Positions 22,784 through 36,797 of a stretch of DNA of 64,000 nt are shown here, in pieces. Position 1 is the stretch's first letter; every line of letters starts with the position of its first letter. The notes beneath the pieces are model-generated. The model had not been told where the DNA came from and ran no database searches. It saw nothing but the letters and a program-made list of their open reading frames with translations. Origin of the DNA: Baylisascaris procyonis (Eukaryota; Nematoda; Chromadorea; Rhabditida; Ascarididae); NCBI GenBank assembly GCA_037389465.1, contig JAZARR010000082.1, forward strand, positions 2,034,501-2,098,500, written 5' to 3'. A program made the position numbers and the translations under genes.

Positions 22784-24217
22784 GGAGAAAAGCTGATGAC
22801 GCTTTCAGCGCTCCATCCGCTTTGCTAAGAGGAAAGTTGCATCCCTTTCTTTTCCCTCTCTCTCTTCGCCTGTAAAACTTGCAAGCATCTTTCAACCATA
22901 AATCAAGTTTGCCCAGCAGTTCACAATCCATCCATCACCCGGCCACTTTCATCTGCTATGAGGAATAGAGTGTGGCTTTCTAAGATTCACATGTGCTCTC
23001 TCAGGTCTTTCGGATATACCGTCGATTGCGTCAGATTCTCGAGTGCATAGTATCAGCTGTTCAAAAAACTTCCCATTCCATCCGCCATGAGCATCTCAAA
23101 TCCCCCGACTGATCTTTATGGTGCAGTTTCCCTTCGCCTAGCCTGTTCATATCCTAGCATCGAATAGCAGTCATATGAATGCACTGCAGCTCCGCATGAG
23201 GCGAGGGTCGAGTGTGAGGTTGGAAGGATATAGCCAAGTTTCAAGCATGAAGTTTTGATTGAGCAGCGAATAAGTTGAATTCTTGCACGTAGTATTAAGT
23301 ATCATTGCCTTCTGCTGCTGCCAGATGGACGTGTCATGAATTCCGCTGGAACTGCATATCCCCACAATTGCGTATTTTCCCATGATAGAAGGACTTCGTT
23401 TCTGGATTTTTTATGGATTTGCATATGGATTTTAGGGCTATTGCCTTTTTATGGAGTACTTTTTTGTACTGCTAATCATAATGCATGTGTTTTGTTATTT
23501 TCAAATTTTATTAACTCATTAGAGACTGTATTCATGTGAATATAACCACAGTGTGGTTTTATTAGACTACTACTGAATGTAGGCTGCCACTCGGTGCATA
23601 TGCAACGAACGGTATTGTCGAGTGAATTATAAACACAAAAATCTCCTTGTTTTTTCTCGCCTATGACATTTTCATACGTAGTTGGTGAGTGATGTATATT
23701 CTGTGTGATACGCAAATAATAACAATGCACCAACTGGTGGATGGATTTTATCTTAGTATAGGCGAAGAAATGATCGAAAACACATGAAGTGCTATGCCAC
23801 ATGATGCGCTCTTTTCGTTTTCGTTTTCTTCATTCGCTTCTCTCAAAAATAATTGCTTATTTTCTTGTGTAAAGTGAATTTATTTAGCGCTGATTCTTTG
23901 GTGATTTTTTTCTTCGTGATAAGTGCTATCAACAAAGAAATTCGCGAATTTTCCAAGCTGTGATTAAAAGTTAATCAAACATTTTCATATTTATTTCTTC
24001 TTTTATTTTTCACTTATATTTATAATATTCCTTTTCCAAACCAATTTTCTATTGCAAATGTGATGACATTGAATTATAATTGAATTAACTATGTATACAA
24101 AGGTTCTAATAGAAGTACAGAGGGTGGTTTAAGGGATATTTTTAATGCATATGCAAGAGGGAGGTGTTTGGATCGATAATACATTTGTTGCTTGTTGTTG
24201 ATAGAAGATATAGTGGC
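22784..24217. other. GC-richer region upstream of the 20.1-22.8 kb gene
   Basis: From 22800 to 23340 the sequence is noticeably GC-richer than the flanks and open in several frames on the - strand. It could hold promoter, 5' UTR or further exons. From 23476 to 23802 a 108-codon - strand ORF with scattered Cys is present, without confident splice sites. Confidence 0.35.
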
Positions 24218-24295
24218 TTACAATATAGACGAGTAGCCATAACTCAGCGATAGATTAAGTTTGTGAGGATGCTGAAAAAAAAATTAGCATAGATA

Positions 24296-24625
24296 TCAAG
24301 TATCCGATCGACAAGTTGCGATGATACTCTCAATTCGCACCAGCTGAGTTTTCCACACAGCTCCGCTTCTTTGACGATTGCCGATTGCGAATTCTTTCGT
24401 AACGCACATCCGTAAAGCTTTGCCAATTTCTTGAGCCTGCCGACGAAGTTCGTCGACGAATTTTCTAAGTAATGATTTTATTGTTAGAAAAATCCATTCG
24501 AAAAACTCATAAATTCTTTGATTTTGTTGCTTAAATAGTGTTCCTTTCTTGAATGTTTTCGACTTTTTCATATGTTCAGAAATTGAGTATAATTGCTCAG
24601 GTGATCGGTTTTCCTCACAGCTCAT
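24296..24625 (-). CDS. Candidate small gene or exon, helical basic protein
   Basis: The ATG at 24625-24623 opens 109 codons: a hydrophilic start (SCEENRSPEQLYSISEHMKK), then LRKFVDELRRQAQEIGKALR and a stop at 24296. A second reading is possible: an acceptor at 24465-24470 with a 56-base intron (24272-24327) would give a different frame continuing to 24222. The unspliced frame has the stronger purine-N-pyrimidine codon pattern, so I prefer it. Function unknown. Confidence 0.3.
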   Translation of the reverse strand: MSCEENRSPEQLYSISEHMKKSKTFKKGTLFKQQNQRIYEFFEWIFLTIKSLLRKFVDELRRQAQEIGKALRMCVTKEFAIGNRQRSGAVWKTQLVRIESIIATCRSDT

Positions 24626-24888
24626 TATTTCCGGGATGAAAAAGTTATTGTGTATTTTCCTGCTGTATTAGATTATGGCTCCTTAGTTAAGAAGTGAGGC
24701 GAAGTTTTTCTCATAGCTTAGACAACGATATATGTTGAAGTGTAATTTTCTCCCTCATTTTCAGATTTCTTCTAGGGGTTTGGACGATTTGATGCGTTTG
24801 CTGTTTAGGATTACTTAAGGAGCACAAAACGCCAATTTGTGGAATTTTTATGCGTGTAAAAATTAATAGGAAAGACGCGAGCGTGCAA

Positions 24889-24896
24889 TATATATG

Positions 24897-24950
<54 letters not shown>
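24889..24950. repeat. (TA)n microsatellite with one interruption
   Basis: TA repeat with a GT substitution near 24896 and an AA break near 24904. Confidence 0.96.
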
Positions 24951-24953
<3 letters not shown>

Positions 24954-27900
24954 AATTAAATGCATATATAGAAATCAGTTGTAAAGTATCATAATTTGGA
25001 TTACAAGCGTTGTTATAGGTTAGTGAATTATCAATTTTTGGCAGGCAAGAGCAGCGATCAGTGTGCCACGTAGTCATGAGGGTGATTTAGCTAGGCATTT
25101 GCTTTGCGCTTCAATCCTCCCTTCTTTTCGCTTTTATTTCCATCACAAAGAAGATATTCGTGTCATGTTACAGCAAGAGACTCATTTGTGCTTTTCATCA
25201 TTTAGATATATAGATTTGGATCAAACTTAGTCTTTCATAGGTCAAAGAACAGGTCAAACCTAATAGGTCAATAGATCAAAAAACCTTCGCAAATAAAGCT
25301 CGATTACATAGGTAAAGTGGGATGTTTGTTCTAGTTTTAAAGATTTTTTTAAACTACTTAATTCCTTTCTATGTTTAATCCCACCTACTTTCTGTTCTGT
25401 TCTATGATTTTTTAGGTTTTGATTGAAACTTAATCTCGGCTTTCTTTTTCAGGATTACGGGTGATCAATTTTCCTCTCCCACAATTTGGGATGAAAGGTT
25501 GACCCCGATTGATGCTGAAAAAAATTAAAAATTTCCTACACTTTGAACGGAAATCATCCTTAGACGCAGGTCCCCGTCTTTTGGGCTCCTAATCCGGTCA
25601 GCCCAGCGGATCACAGAAATATGTCGCTTGCAATCATTAACTAAGACAATTCGGAAGTGTTTAACACTCCAACTTTTTTTGTAGTATTGTCGACTGTTTG
25701 GCGATGGGTGAACCTCAGACTTTGAGCGCAAATTGTGGGCCGCAAAAATTTGGCCAAAATAATGATTTGCAAATTCAAGAGTTCATCAGCCCAAAACCTT
25801 AATGGCCTGAATAGCAAGCAGCAAGCTTTTGAAAAATGTTGACTCGATAAACACATGAAAGATGCACCATTACCGATAGAAAAGTCTAAATCTCTCTTAA
25901 TTTTGCGTCTTCCTCAAAATATATGTGGTCGTGCAAGCTGATGGGGCGTTCTTTTGTGCTCGCTTACCATCGTTTACATCCCGAAGTGGTTTCTTCGAGT
26001 TTTCCGTGCAGAGTGCCCGTCGTGTTCGTTTGATGTTAGCTTGTGTTTTGCCTCGACAACAAATCCAATCTTTCTTCTTGTTTTAACATAATCCCAAAGA
26101 GTTTGAAATCATTGTTCGCCGTACCGTGTTGGCGTAAATCATACCAGTTAGTGAGTAAATAAACTATAAATTGTGAAACTGAGGAAGCTATAAACCCCTG
26201 GGGCTATAATCAAGGTTTTACGTTATATTGCTTGTTTTCTGCCTAATTACTTTTGTTTGCAATTTTTCTTGCGTTAGTAAATGAACTTCTTGAAGAAAAT
26301 GTATTTATCGTGCGAACATCGTAAGCCTTTTGCAACGGCAACAAGCATCGAATGTAAATGAAATAGAACTGCTCATCCCACTAATCTTTAATTAAATGAA
26401 CTTCGCTTATTTTAATTCCATTTCTTATATGATTGTCAAGTTAAAAATGCCACTTTTGCGAAATTGTAATTAAAATTAAAACTGCCTGCGAGATTGATGA
26501 AATTTTTGAGGGAGGCTTCATCGATGTTTTCTATGATCGGGGTGGATATGTCTCGCGGCAGTTGCGTTACCCTATAGTGACCATCTGAGGAGACTTGAGA
26601 TCGCAAAACTCATCGATAAATGTTCATCCATATATGCACATTTATGCAATTTTTAGTTTATTCCATTTTGATTAAGTATACAATTACGTTGATACTACTG
26701 CTTACATCATCTCTGGATATAGCACTTGAAGGGTATTCGATATGGCGGTTAGTCGTTTAGGATATTTCAACGGAAATATATTTAGTTACAAAAAATCTCA
26801 CCTTGGGAATATTTAAATTTGTGACCGGAAAGGTTGTGATTAAGATTGAAGTGCAGCTAATTAATTATGACGGAAATTAATAATTGGAAGCTGAAACCTC
26901 ATTTAATGAAAATCAAAACCTGCCTTCATGTTTGAATGATCTCTTTAAGCAATATTATTACATTTTAATGTCATAATTCCTCCACTGTTCACTTTATTCT
27001 ATGTAATATCAATTCAAAGAAGTTATCAAGTAATTTAAAACATCTCTTTCTTAAGTCGTTGGTGATTTAATGTTGCATATTCAATATATGCGGAAAAGTG
27101 ATAAAGCAACGTTATCGTAAATCAAAAAACTGCTTAAGAAATAAATAATTTAAAAGAAGTAAATAATCAAAAAAAGCATCGATCGTACTGCAATTTCTTC
27201 CAGAGAGATATGGACGAGTCATAACTTTCTTTAATTTTCAGCGGAACTGAATTGAATTGGATCGAGTCAAATTGAATTAGAGTTCCCTCTAAATATTACA
27301 CTACATTTTTTCCTCATAATATACGTATATAAGTCATTTGGATTATTTCAGTTCCTCACTACTTCACCAGTGCATTCCCTTAACTTTGCCCACTTGTCAG
27401 GTGGTTGACAGCAACGAACTATCCGTTGTAGTGTATGCGGGTAACCAAAGAAGACTGTCATTATAACACATCTGTTTATTATGGGCGAAGTTTGATGCAT
27501 GCACTTTGTCTTTTTTCAACAAAAAAATTGTGATGAGTTGAGAGGAAACGAAATCAGCGCCTCGTTTTCTTTGAATTGAATTTGTGCAAAATCTAGTGTG
27601 GCGCTCAGTTCATACATTTACTTCCTATTATTTTGTAGAACGACGTCATTTCAATTATTCAGCAACCAGATCTGGTGTGTTGCCAAAAGCATAAATAGTT
27701 ATTATGTATTAACTTTACATACATATTTGTGGCGATTAAAAACTATTGTTAGTTGTTCATGGAGAGAGTCTTCAATTATCAAGTTTATCTGAACAACATC
27801 TGACATTAAAAATGATACAAACTAAATCAGCATATTCAGCATTCTGAACTTAGCGGAGCTTAAGCTTTACTTATGCAATCGATAAACGTATAAGATTGAA

Positions 27901-30033
27901 ATTTTAGAATTCAGCGATGTTGCTCAAGAAAAAATTAAATTCCATAAAAACGCTACGGGAAATGAAGATTTCATGTGCTTACATATTCGGGAAGGTGATA
28001 TCTCTTCCACTTAAGAGCAATCCGTCATCAATTTCCGTCGAAAACACTACACGCATTTTAGTGTCATTGAAATCGGAGAAGCCAAACGAACGTTTGGTTT
28101 ATATCGTCTGTGGGCGATACCTCTACGGTTGCTTTAGATATCCTGAAGTTTATTCGAATTATTCTGTTTATTATATGAGATCTCTTTAATTGTTATGATT
28201 TGCAAAGAAAGCAGGTGTGAAGTTTTTTTTTTGCGTTCTAAAGCTTGTCAGGCATATTTGAAAGTGCACTGGTTGGACTATCTAAACTTGCTTTGTGCGA
28301 TTAGGTATATCTGGCATTTATGTTATTTCGGAGAAAAAGGGGGAAGGTGGCTTTTAGTCTCCCTATTGGCGAATCCATTTGCTCTGTTAAGGTGTGAAGC
28401 ATTTTCACATTCTTTCAACAAAAATGAAACTTGCATTTTCTCAACCGATTAAACGATGAATTTCGTAGTTGGTGAATTTTGGTGCTTCAAATGAATAATT
28501 CTTCGGTTTTTTCGTAAACGTATTATCCAATTCGATGTAGTCATTCAGTGTCGACTGTTTTCGTTGTTCATATGTTCTATGAACGTCTCTCCCAAGTCTC
28601 TTACGATTTTCGTTAAACTACAAAAATGAAACCATAAAGAGGGCGTTGAGTGAAGATTTTCTATTCTTTAACGGCCTACCGCCGAAGATGAAATTTTATT
28701 TTATTCTCTTATTCATTTGTGTAATGCTCTGTCTTTGAATATTTTATTGTTCCTTATAATGGAATACGAATATACGATCTTTATTTATCCCCTTTTAATT
28801 TTATATCACTGTATTTTTTTTATTATAGTCAAAGGTTGTCTATTTTTTCTGCACACCATAAGAATACTATTAAATATTTTCATTGGCCGTTCAAACGAAC
28901 TAACAAATTACGTAATTTTAAGGCAAAAATAGACATCTGATTGACTTTACCTCTTTCACTCCTGGATCCCTTAACGATTATGCGTTCTTATCGGGCAATA
29001 GGAAATATGCGATATACCTGCTTGGTATTTCAGGTATTTGTACAGCGCAGTTGTATTCACTGTCGTTCGCCAATATAATCTGCAAAAAAGGAGCCTCTTT
29101 CTCTTATACCGTTTTTTCTTGAATATAGCATTGTTCTATATTTGCTTGGATTTGTTTTAGAAGATGACGGCTTGTTATCCACCTGATCTCCTTTCCTAAA
29201 CTATAAGAGTTTACGATGAAAATCATCTCTATCTCTATATTTGTTTCTGTTTTTCTACAATCCCCGCTTTCTCCTCCTTTCGAAAGAAATCGAGTCGACA
29301 ATTTTGTCTGTAATCAAATTTTTTGCATGCATTTGCACATATGCATAAATTTCTTCTCTAAGTCATTGCTATGTAAATTCGGAGTTACGTTAGTGAAAGA
29401 AGCTAGCAACGAAAAGCGATAAGCATGCACATATGAATGGAGATGCACATAACATTATGCTTTTTTATGTTTTCGAAACGCTGCATCTTAAAGAATGCTC
29501 GTAAATGTGTTATGCTTCCATATCTCAACGAGCACTTTCTCGATAAAGGCATTATGATTTAGTTTTCGCCTAACTGCATACGACCAATCTTCCATTTCTC
29601 TATTTCCATATTTTATAGATATCCTATATTCGAGTGTAATGCATCATCCTTTAGCAGTTTGAATTTCTTGTCGTAAATTATATTCGACAACTCCAATAAT
29701 TTTTTTTTTTTGGAATTCGCCTAATTTCTTGAGGAATTTTTGTCTATTCAAGTAATTTTAACGAAAGCACTCGATAAAATTTCACTATAAGTGACTCAGT
29801 TTTGCATCATATCAATGATTTGATATGAATGAACAAAGTTATCGTCTTACTTGAGTATATGTTATGAGTTAATATTTTTCAAATGAGTTAACGAGTAATC
29901 TAGTGATATTCCGTGCATAAATTCGAACGGGTTCTATAATTTCTCTTCGGAAAAAGCGATCATTTTGATTATTCCCCTTTCCTATCGTCCCCACTCTCGA
30001 CGGGTAAATGGCTTTTTTTCTGCTCTTAAATTT
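24951..30033. other. Gene-poor interval upstream of the PIEZO gene
   Basis: Five kilobases in which I find no convincing splice-bounded exons, except a block at 26436-26609 that is open on both strands. The 85-90 codon + strand ORFs at 27917-28452 are of a length expected by chance. Upstream regulatory sequence for PIEZO may lie here, but no specific element is recognisable. Confidence 0.4.
26436..26609 (-). other. Exon-like block open on both strands
   Basis: The - strand is open for 57 codons (key segment RVTQLPRDISTPIIENIDEA, then SLKNFINLAG). The + strand over the same bases is also open and protein-like (EIDEIFEGGFIDVFYDRGGY). GC content exceeds the surroundings. Neither orientation has a strong acceptor and donor pair, so the coding strand is undecided. 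Confidence 0.25.
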
Positions 30034-30045
30034 CATATATGTATA

Positions 30046-30048
<3 letters not shown>

Positions 30049-30102
<54 letters not shown>
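30049..30102. repeat. (TA)n microsatellite
   Basis: AT dinucleotides with one TT break at 30090-30091. Confidence 0.96.
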
Positions 30103-30877
30103 GCGCAAAATACTGTATATATTAGAATATGCCTCGGGTTACTATTCGGTTATACTACTTACTTGATCGCTCCATGAGTGCTCTTTCATTGTACCATTCG
30201 GTGGATACTTCTTGGCAGATGAACTTCAGATCGAATACTTTTTCGACCATACACAACTGGTGATCAATCGATACTCGCAGAAAGACGTCTGATGTGTGCA
30301 AAAAAATTCCATCGCATCAATATCACTCAAAAGCTTAAAAGTGAACTATTGTTGTCAGTTGATCTGCGAGCATACTGCACTTGCTTCAATTCAATTCGAT
30401 TAAATTATAGTATAATCTTACCTGCTGTCCTTTTATGCCTGTTCAATTCCTCGCACTCTCAGATAAAAGTCTATTAAATTCGCATATCACTCCAATGACA
30501 CTCCATTTCAAAGAGTTTATATATTCGATTCCTTTATCTTCTCCTCTCTACAACAGTTGTTCTAGCCAATACTGACTTATTTTACTAATAAGTTTCTTTA
30601 TTTCAAAAGTTTTTCTCGACGAAACTTTCCGATACGTTCCTCAAATGTGCGTTTTATGCGTTGAGTAAATCTTTTGTTCATCAACTGCTAACAACCATCA
30701 ATGTGGTGCCTCCCACATTTCATCATCCACCATCTATTTCAGTAATCTTGGTTGAAGAACAGAAAAAATTTGAACATGGTTGATATAAGTTGTTCTAACG
30801 CCGTTGAATTACAGTACCAATTATCATCATTGTACCATATCACTGTCATATCATGTAATCATATCACTATCAAAATA

Positions 30878-30961
30878 TCAATTTTACAGAAGCGAGGAAG
30901 AATGTTGACGAGGTGCACACTATATTCACTGAATAGGTTTACCGATTAGCGAGTACTGAAG
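30878..30961 (+). promoter_or_regulatory. Probable 5' UTR start of PIEZO: acceptor-like site and short upstream ORF
   Basis: TCAATTTTACAG (ending 30889) is an acceptor-like sequence 72 bases before the start codon. In a nematode it could be a spliced-leader trans-splice site or the end of a 5' UTR intron. An upstream ATG at 30902 gives a 15-codon ORF ending in TAG at 30947-30949, in the same frame as the main ORF. Confidence 0.35.
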
Positions 30962-31028
30962 ATGCCATTCGATCAGCGCGCTTATTTTCTGCTTTATTAC
31001 GCGCTGCTGCCTATCGTTCTCATAACAG
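30962..31028 (+). CDS. pezo-1: PIEZO exon 1 (start codon, first membrane helix)
   Basis: ATG then PFDQRAYFLLYYALLPIVLI; 22 codons plus one base. Donor G|GTAAAT. It corresponds to the N-terminal hydrophobic helix of animal PIEZO. Confidence 0.85.
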
Positions 31029-34000
31029 GTAAATGCTATTAACCATTTTCCTTCCTTTTCGTGGATAATAAGCTTCGGACTTATATTCATTATGGCGTTC
31101 ATTGGCTGTTTAAAGTTACTTTCTTATTCCAAAGGGAGAGGGCGGAGAGGGAAGTGTTGTTGCTCGAACAGCCAGGGCACCAATTTACAGTTACGACTGC
31201 ATCTTTAATGTCGAATACTTAACAAATTTGTCTCCCACATGTTGTTTATTGCTGGAATTGTTTGGCAAATTTATGATGATATCACATGCAATTCCACATT
31301 TTCCATTTCGGTCTTTTCCACCAATTAATTCAACAAACAAATTCATTTCGTTTCAAATAAATTTCCTTTTCCATTGTTCAAATGTGACAGATATTCATAA
31401 ATGGGCCGACGAGGAGTTATCACAAGTGAGAGGGTACTGATAATAAAGAATATCAATCAATCGCCAACAGTGAGAACGACATGAATTAAGCGAAATATTC
31501 ACGAGATAAACAGTTTTGTATGGAACAGATTACAAGAGGAACATGAAATTTACATATAATCACCGATGATTTGGATCGATTTAGAGGAGTTCTTTATGAA
31601 TAGAGCCGTCATATGGGGAAATAATCATTATGTTTTTGAACTTATCAGTCATTTGCAAGAAATTATCAAATAAGCTTTCGATCTATCAAAAAATTTGAGA
31701 GAATTTAACCGACATGCGCCAGTTACACGAATTTTCATAATTAGCCATTGATGTCCGCGTGGGATCGCTGTTCTTTCTCTTTCTCTATAGTCTTATTCGT
31801 AGAAAATAATACTATAGAGAGTAATACTATAGTAAGTGTTATTTCATATTATTTACAATCTGATTTCAGCATGCACATTACGTATTAATATATTTTCCTT
31901 TTTCTATGGGCTTTTTCTCCTCTTTCTTCCATTTTCGCTCTCTTCATTGAACTCCGATCTCGGTGAGTTCTTCCATTCAAAAATTTTGTTTTGAACTTCT
32001 AAATGAAAAGCCAAATTTTGTTATTTTTTTAATACAAAAATGGTGATAAAAATTCAATTTTGATATACAAAGATGTGCATTAATTAGAAAAGATCGCTCT
32101 GAGAATTGAAAATAAGTTTGACTATCTTATAATAGTTGTGATATAAAAGTTTAATATTTAAAAATAGTTTTTGTTGCCTTGCTTATGCTTCCGGTAACCT
32201 GGCAGGCTATCGCACCATATATATGCCTATGCTTGCTTATACGAACATGAAATGAGGATGCATGTTCCCACAAACATTTAAACTATAAACGGTCATATAT
32301 TAAAAAGAACCGAATTTTTTTAGTCGGTTCTAATCGATTTCAACGTCCAAATTAGCACAGAATTAACTAAAAGAAGGGGCTATTTCGCTGAGGGACAAAA
32401 ATAGCTATAAAATTTGCGATAGGTGGATGGTCTTTCGAATGGGGCGGAACACTAAAAAAGAGACAATAAGTAGATATGTGAATACTTGACGAAATTCCTC
32501 GCTACAAACTGTAACTTGGGTTTATTATTATATAAATAGATAATCGGCATGTCATTCTCTTGAAGCTTATTAAACTGACGAAAGAATTAATTAATGTTGG
32601 AGCATTTATATCAAAGCAATGACATATCAAATGTTTAGAGCACAGTTTTAAGCGTAGCGTCGTTTTCGTTGTGATTGAATTAGCACCGATCACGTTCAAT
32701 TCTCAAAGCGCATTTTTTTTTGAATTTGATAGCTCAGTGCTTATGAAACTTGGCGGTTTACAAGCTAAAACTTACATTTATCGATGAATATGATCACAAG
32801 CTGTCTCCTCTCATCATATAACCTCAAAACATATAATTGCGTCATTTTCTTCAAATAAGATATTCAAATCCATGAGCATTGTTTTAAATATCTGCAAGTT
32901 TTCTTTATGGAGAAATAAATGTTTCGCCAATTTTCTAGTTTATTTAGACATAATGATAAATTTGGAAATCAAAATTGTGAATGTTTTTCTTGGCGGCTCC
33001 CACATCATCCATCAACTTGTTTTCACTAAGATGTGCTGCAATGAAATAATAGTATGCAACCGCTAACCAATAATAGTTTTAACGATAGTAAGAACAGTAA
33101 CAATAATAGTAATAGTGATATAAAAATAGTAAAGTGATACAGTAATCATTGTTGAATGATGTGGCTTTTCTATTCTGGGAAACCACCATCGAAATTGTTT
33201 CACTTAATGTAGACATCAATTCGTCGAAAATAGTTTCATATCAACTCACTATGTGCTTAAAATTGAGATATTGAGGAGGCGATTTCGATAGTTGCCTCGA
33301 CCATTTTTTATCATCTTTTTCAATTCATACGAAGATATGAATTTTGGACGAATCATCAAAAAATAGTGCATGAATTCTTCTGGAAATTGGTGACGTAGAA
33401 CGAATCGATAACATGTACTAAGTGGAGTATGATGAAAACCTAATGAGCCCTTTTTAGATTCTGGAATTTTTTCTTTGCACCATTTGGGATTTGAAGAAAG
33501 TTAGGCTGAACTTTTTGTTGATGATAGAAATACATTGCAAACTACTTGAAATCAAACGAATCGGTAAATCTTATCAAATTTTGCATACACAGTGAGCATT
33601 TATTGAATCTTATCGGGCTGATAAGTCGATCATTTCAGTCAATTCCGAGCTTGCATTATTCTGCGAAATAAAATATTCCACTTGAAGTTTATAAGGTGTT
33701 GATTTATTGAGGAAGAATTTTACTTGAATGGAAGGCTATTTCTCTTCCGAAAATTTCAATAAGATGTAGCAGCACCAATAATATTTCAGATTAGATGAGG
33801 ATGATACCTCTCATTGCTTACCTTTGAGTAAATTGCTTTGCGGCTATTTGATGCATCGTATTCTCATTTAGATCTGTCTTTTGATTCATTCGCGATGAAA
33901 ATATTTTCAGCCATTCCCATACATAGGTTGACCTTATCTAAGGCTTGGCTTTCAGCTGCAGCTACTGAATAATTCAACGTCTCCTAACTTGCGAAATTGA

Positions 34001-36735
34001 AGTCTTAGGAGAAAATAAAAGTTCATTTATTCTCGTCAGCGTGAGCTGCATCGAAGGAATCCATATATTAATCGAAAATCTTTTTTTTCGCTCACACTCG
34101 AAAATATTTAAGAGCTTTCAAGACTATTTTTTTGAGAAATTTTTTAGATCGCATTAATCGATCTTCACTTTCTTTTTGACGAAAAGATTCTCTACGCCAT
34201 TCGAGCAGATCTTCAAATATAAAGAAATTTGGCGTAAAAAATGCTGAGGAAAACAGTTTTCTGACATCTTTCTGCTATTGAACACATCTTTTAAGCTTGT
34301 AATGAGAGTCTCATTGCTTAAGGTAAGACAGGCGAAATAAGTCAATATTTTTAAGTGGTTGACAATAATGAAAGCAGTTGAAATTGTCAATGCTGAATCT
34401 AGAGATGCACATTAAATTTTTCTGTGCGATATAAAGAATACCCTAAAAACTTCATCAGTGCTGTTAGTAGAAAATTTAAAAATATTGAAATGTTTTTGAA
34501 GCGCAGATCTTAGAAAATAAAATGGAGCAAAAATTTTCTCATGTGAAACAAAAACTATAAATTATTGAGCTATGCACGCCGAAAATTTTCAGCCGCAATT
34601 ATTTTAGAAATTATGCAAATGAGGTAAGATTTATGTTGCTTGCTTTGATGTGGAAGTTTAATGCTTCTCGTAGATAACAATAATAAACGTGAAAGCCGCA
34701 CTCCTCGTTTCGATATGTTCAGCAAACAATCCAGATAATTTTGAATGCGCAATGCTGCTCAAAGTATTCACCATATAGTTGCTACTAGTCTTACTCAAAT
34801 GAGGCGTCCAATTGAGCGAATTCTGGCCGCATTTATTGTGCTTATCTTTGAAAAAGAAAATCTGCGCAGCCTGCGCAGATATTTCCGAGAATAGCTACGC
34901 AGACGTTTTCAATGGATTTTTGAAACTTTTGTGAATCATAATCAATACTTGCAGTCCGGAAGCATCAAAATATACTCTCATTTTTTACCCCATCTTTTTA
35001 GGCAGTAATTGAGTCTCTGTAACAAATGGGGTGCGTGGAGCTTGGACTCTACATGTCTTTTCTTTTGCAGTTCCCATTTTTCTCTTATGGCTTGTGCAAC
35101 CTTAAACTAGCATTTCATATCATCTATGGTGAATCAATTTTTTTTTTATTGCTCCTTTTTCATGAGGGTTTGCAGATCCATGATAGAACTAATCGACTTT
35201 TCCTTTCAATTAATTCCATACATGTTTCAGAATTGTGGAAATTTCTTTGTTCCCTAGTGGAAAGAGTGACTTACTGAGAAGAGAAAATTTGCTCTGAAAA
35301 GCTCAAAGGAAGAATATTTTAGGTGTCGGAAGGAAGAGGAGTTTGTTTGACCTTTTGAGTAACTGAAGGATTTTTCATGTTCTTTGGAAGTTGTGATCAT
35401 CAAAGCTTCCAACTGAAATTCAAAAAATGAAAAAATTTCTTTCAGGTCATCCCAAAAAATTTCTTCTTTGTTTGACGCTCTCATCTTTTGTATTCACACT
35501 TGCTCAGATTGCTTTCAATGCAGTGACCTGGATCGATGTTCCCGAGGAAAGTGAATTTCATGAATGTGAGTTTCATCGTTTCTTTTTTTCAAAAATTCTG
35601 CTCCTTTCCCTGATGTTTTCGTTAAGTAAAATTCTAGTTACACTATTGCCTATGAATTCGACTAATTAGAATTATTCCACTTGTAAAGGAATTACTATGG
35701 ATTTTGAAACATGCCGTTCTATAACCGAAAAAGGACATTATCATAAAATTTGGATTCTCATTGGTCACGTATCGGTCAGTTTTTTTTGGCGATGTATTGG
35801 TCATTCTTGTTGGTCATATATTCTTTGCCAATTGTTGATGATATGTTCAGTGCAAAATCGCACAGGTGCATGGCATTCCCAAGCATATCGCTGTATTTGT
35901 TGAAATGAAATGCCTATTTTCTTGCCCTCGCTGGAGCACACAGTGATTTTCACATTGATTCCAGCAAAAACCCGTTTTTGGGATTTCAGCGATATTAACT
36001 TACATTTGACTACCAATCCAGTTTCACTTTCGTATTTTCCAGTGCCTCTAGGCTTTTTTTAAAATTTTAATTCCAATCCGTCATCATTTTATATCGCAAT
36101 TTAGATTCTAAAAAACTGAATTATTGGCTTTATAGGTGAAGTATTCAGGAAAACGTATTGGATTTTCCTCATAGAAAAAGAGGATGGAAAGATAACCAAG
36201 CACATGTAGAATCAAGTTGTGCATTCTTCGGTAGATGAGCCAAAAAATGAATCATTTTGATCCATTGTTTGTTAATCATATTTGATTGTTTTTTTTTTTT
36301 AATTTTGATGATCTTAACAAAATGGATTCGAGGAATTCAAACTATCGAATTTCAGGTGTGGCGGTAGAGGATCGTTTACGGGAATTCGGATTGGAACGGC
36401 TTTCATTGAACAACTTAGTCGACACAATGGGCTCATTAGCACCTAATATTATTGTTTTCATTACGGCCTCTCTTCTTGTGATCAGGTTAGCTATATATGC
36501 TGCTAATCCCATCATCCATCATCTTCGTCTTTGTTTGTTTTTCCGTTTCTGAAATAAGCTGGTTAAGGAGATTTTTGTTTTTGACGTAAAAACTCAGTTA
36601 TCTTTAGAAATTAGTAACGTCGTTCTTCTTTTTCAGTTCGTCATTGTATCGTTCTAATTCCTTTGTGTTTTCTAGGACTTTTAGTGAGTTCAATTTTTGA
36701 ATAAATAAATAAATAAATAAACAAATAAAATATAT

Positions 36736-36797
<62 letters not shown>

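Noticed and set aside
25525..25856. Moderately GC-rich stretch with - strand ORFs in two frames
   Set aside because: Considered as a transposon remnant, but I could not recognise any transposase motif or terminal repeats.
27917..28452. Two adjacent + strand ORFs of 90 and 85 codons
   Set aside because: No splice signals or recognisable motifs; tens of ORFs of this length are expected by chance in such a window.
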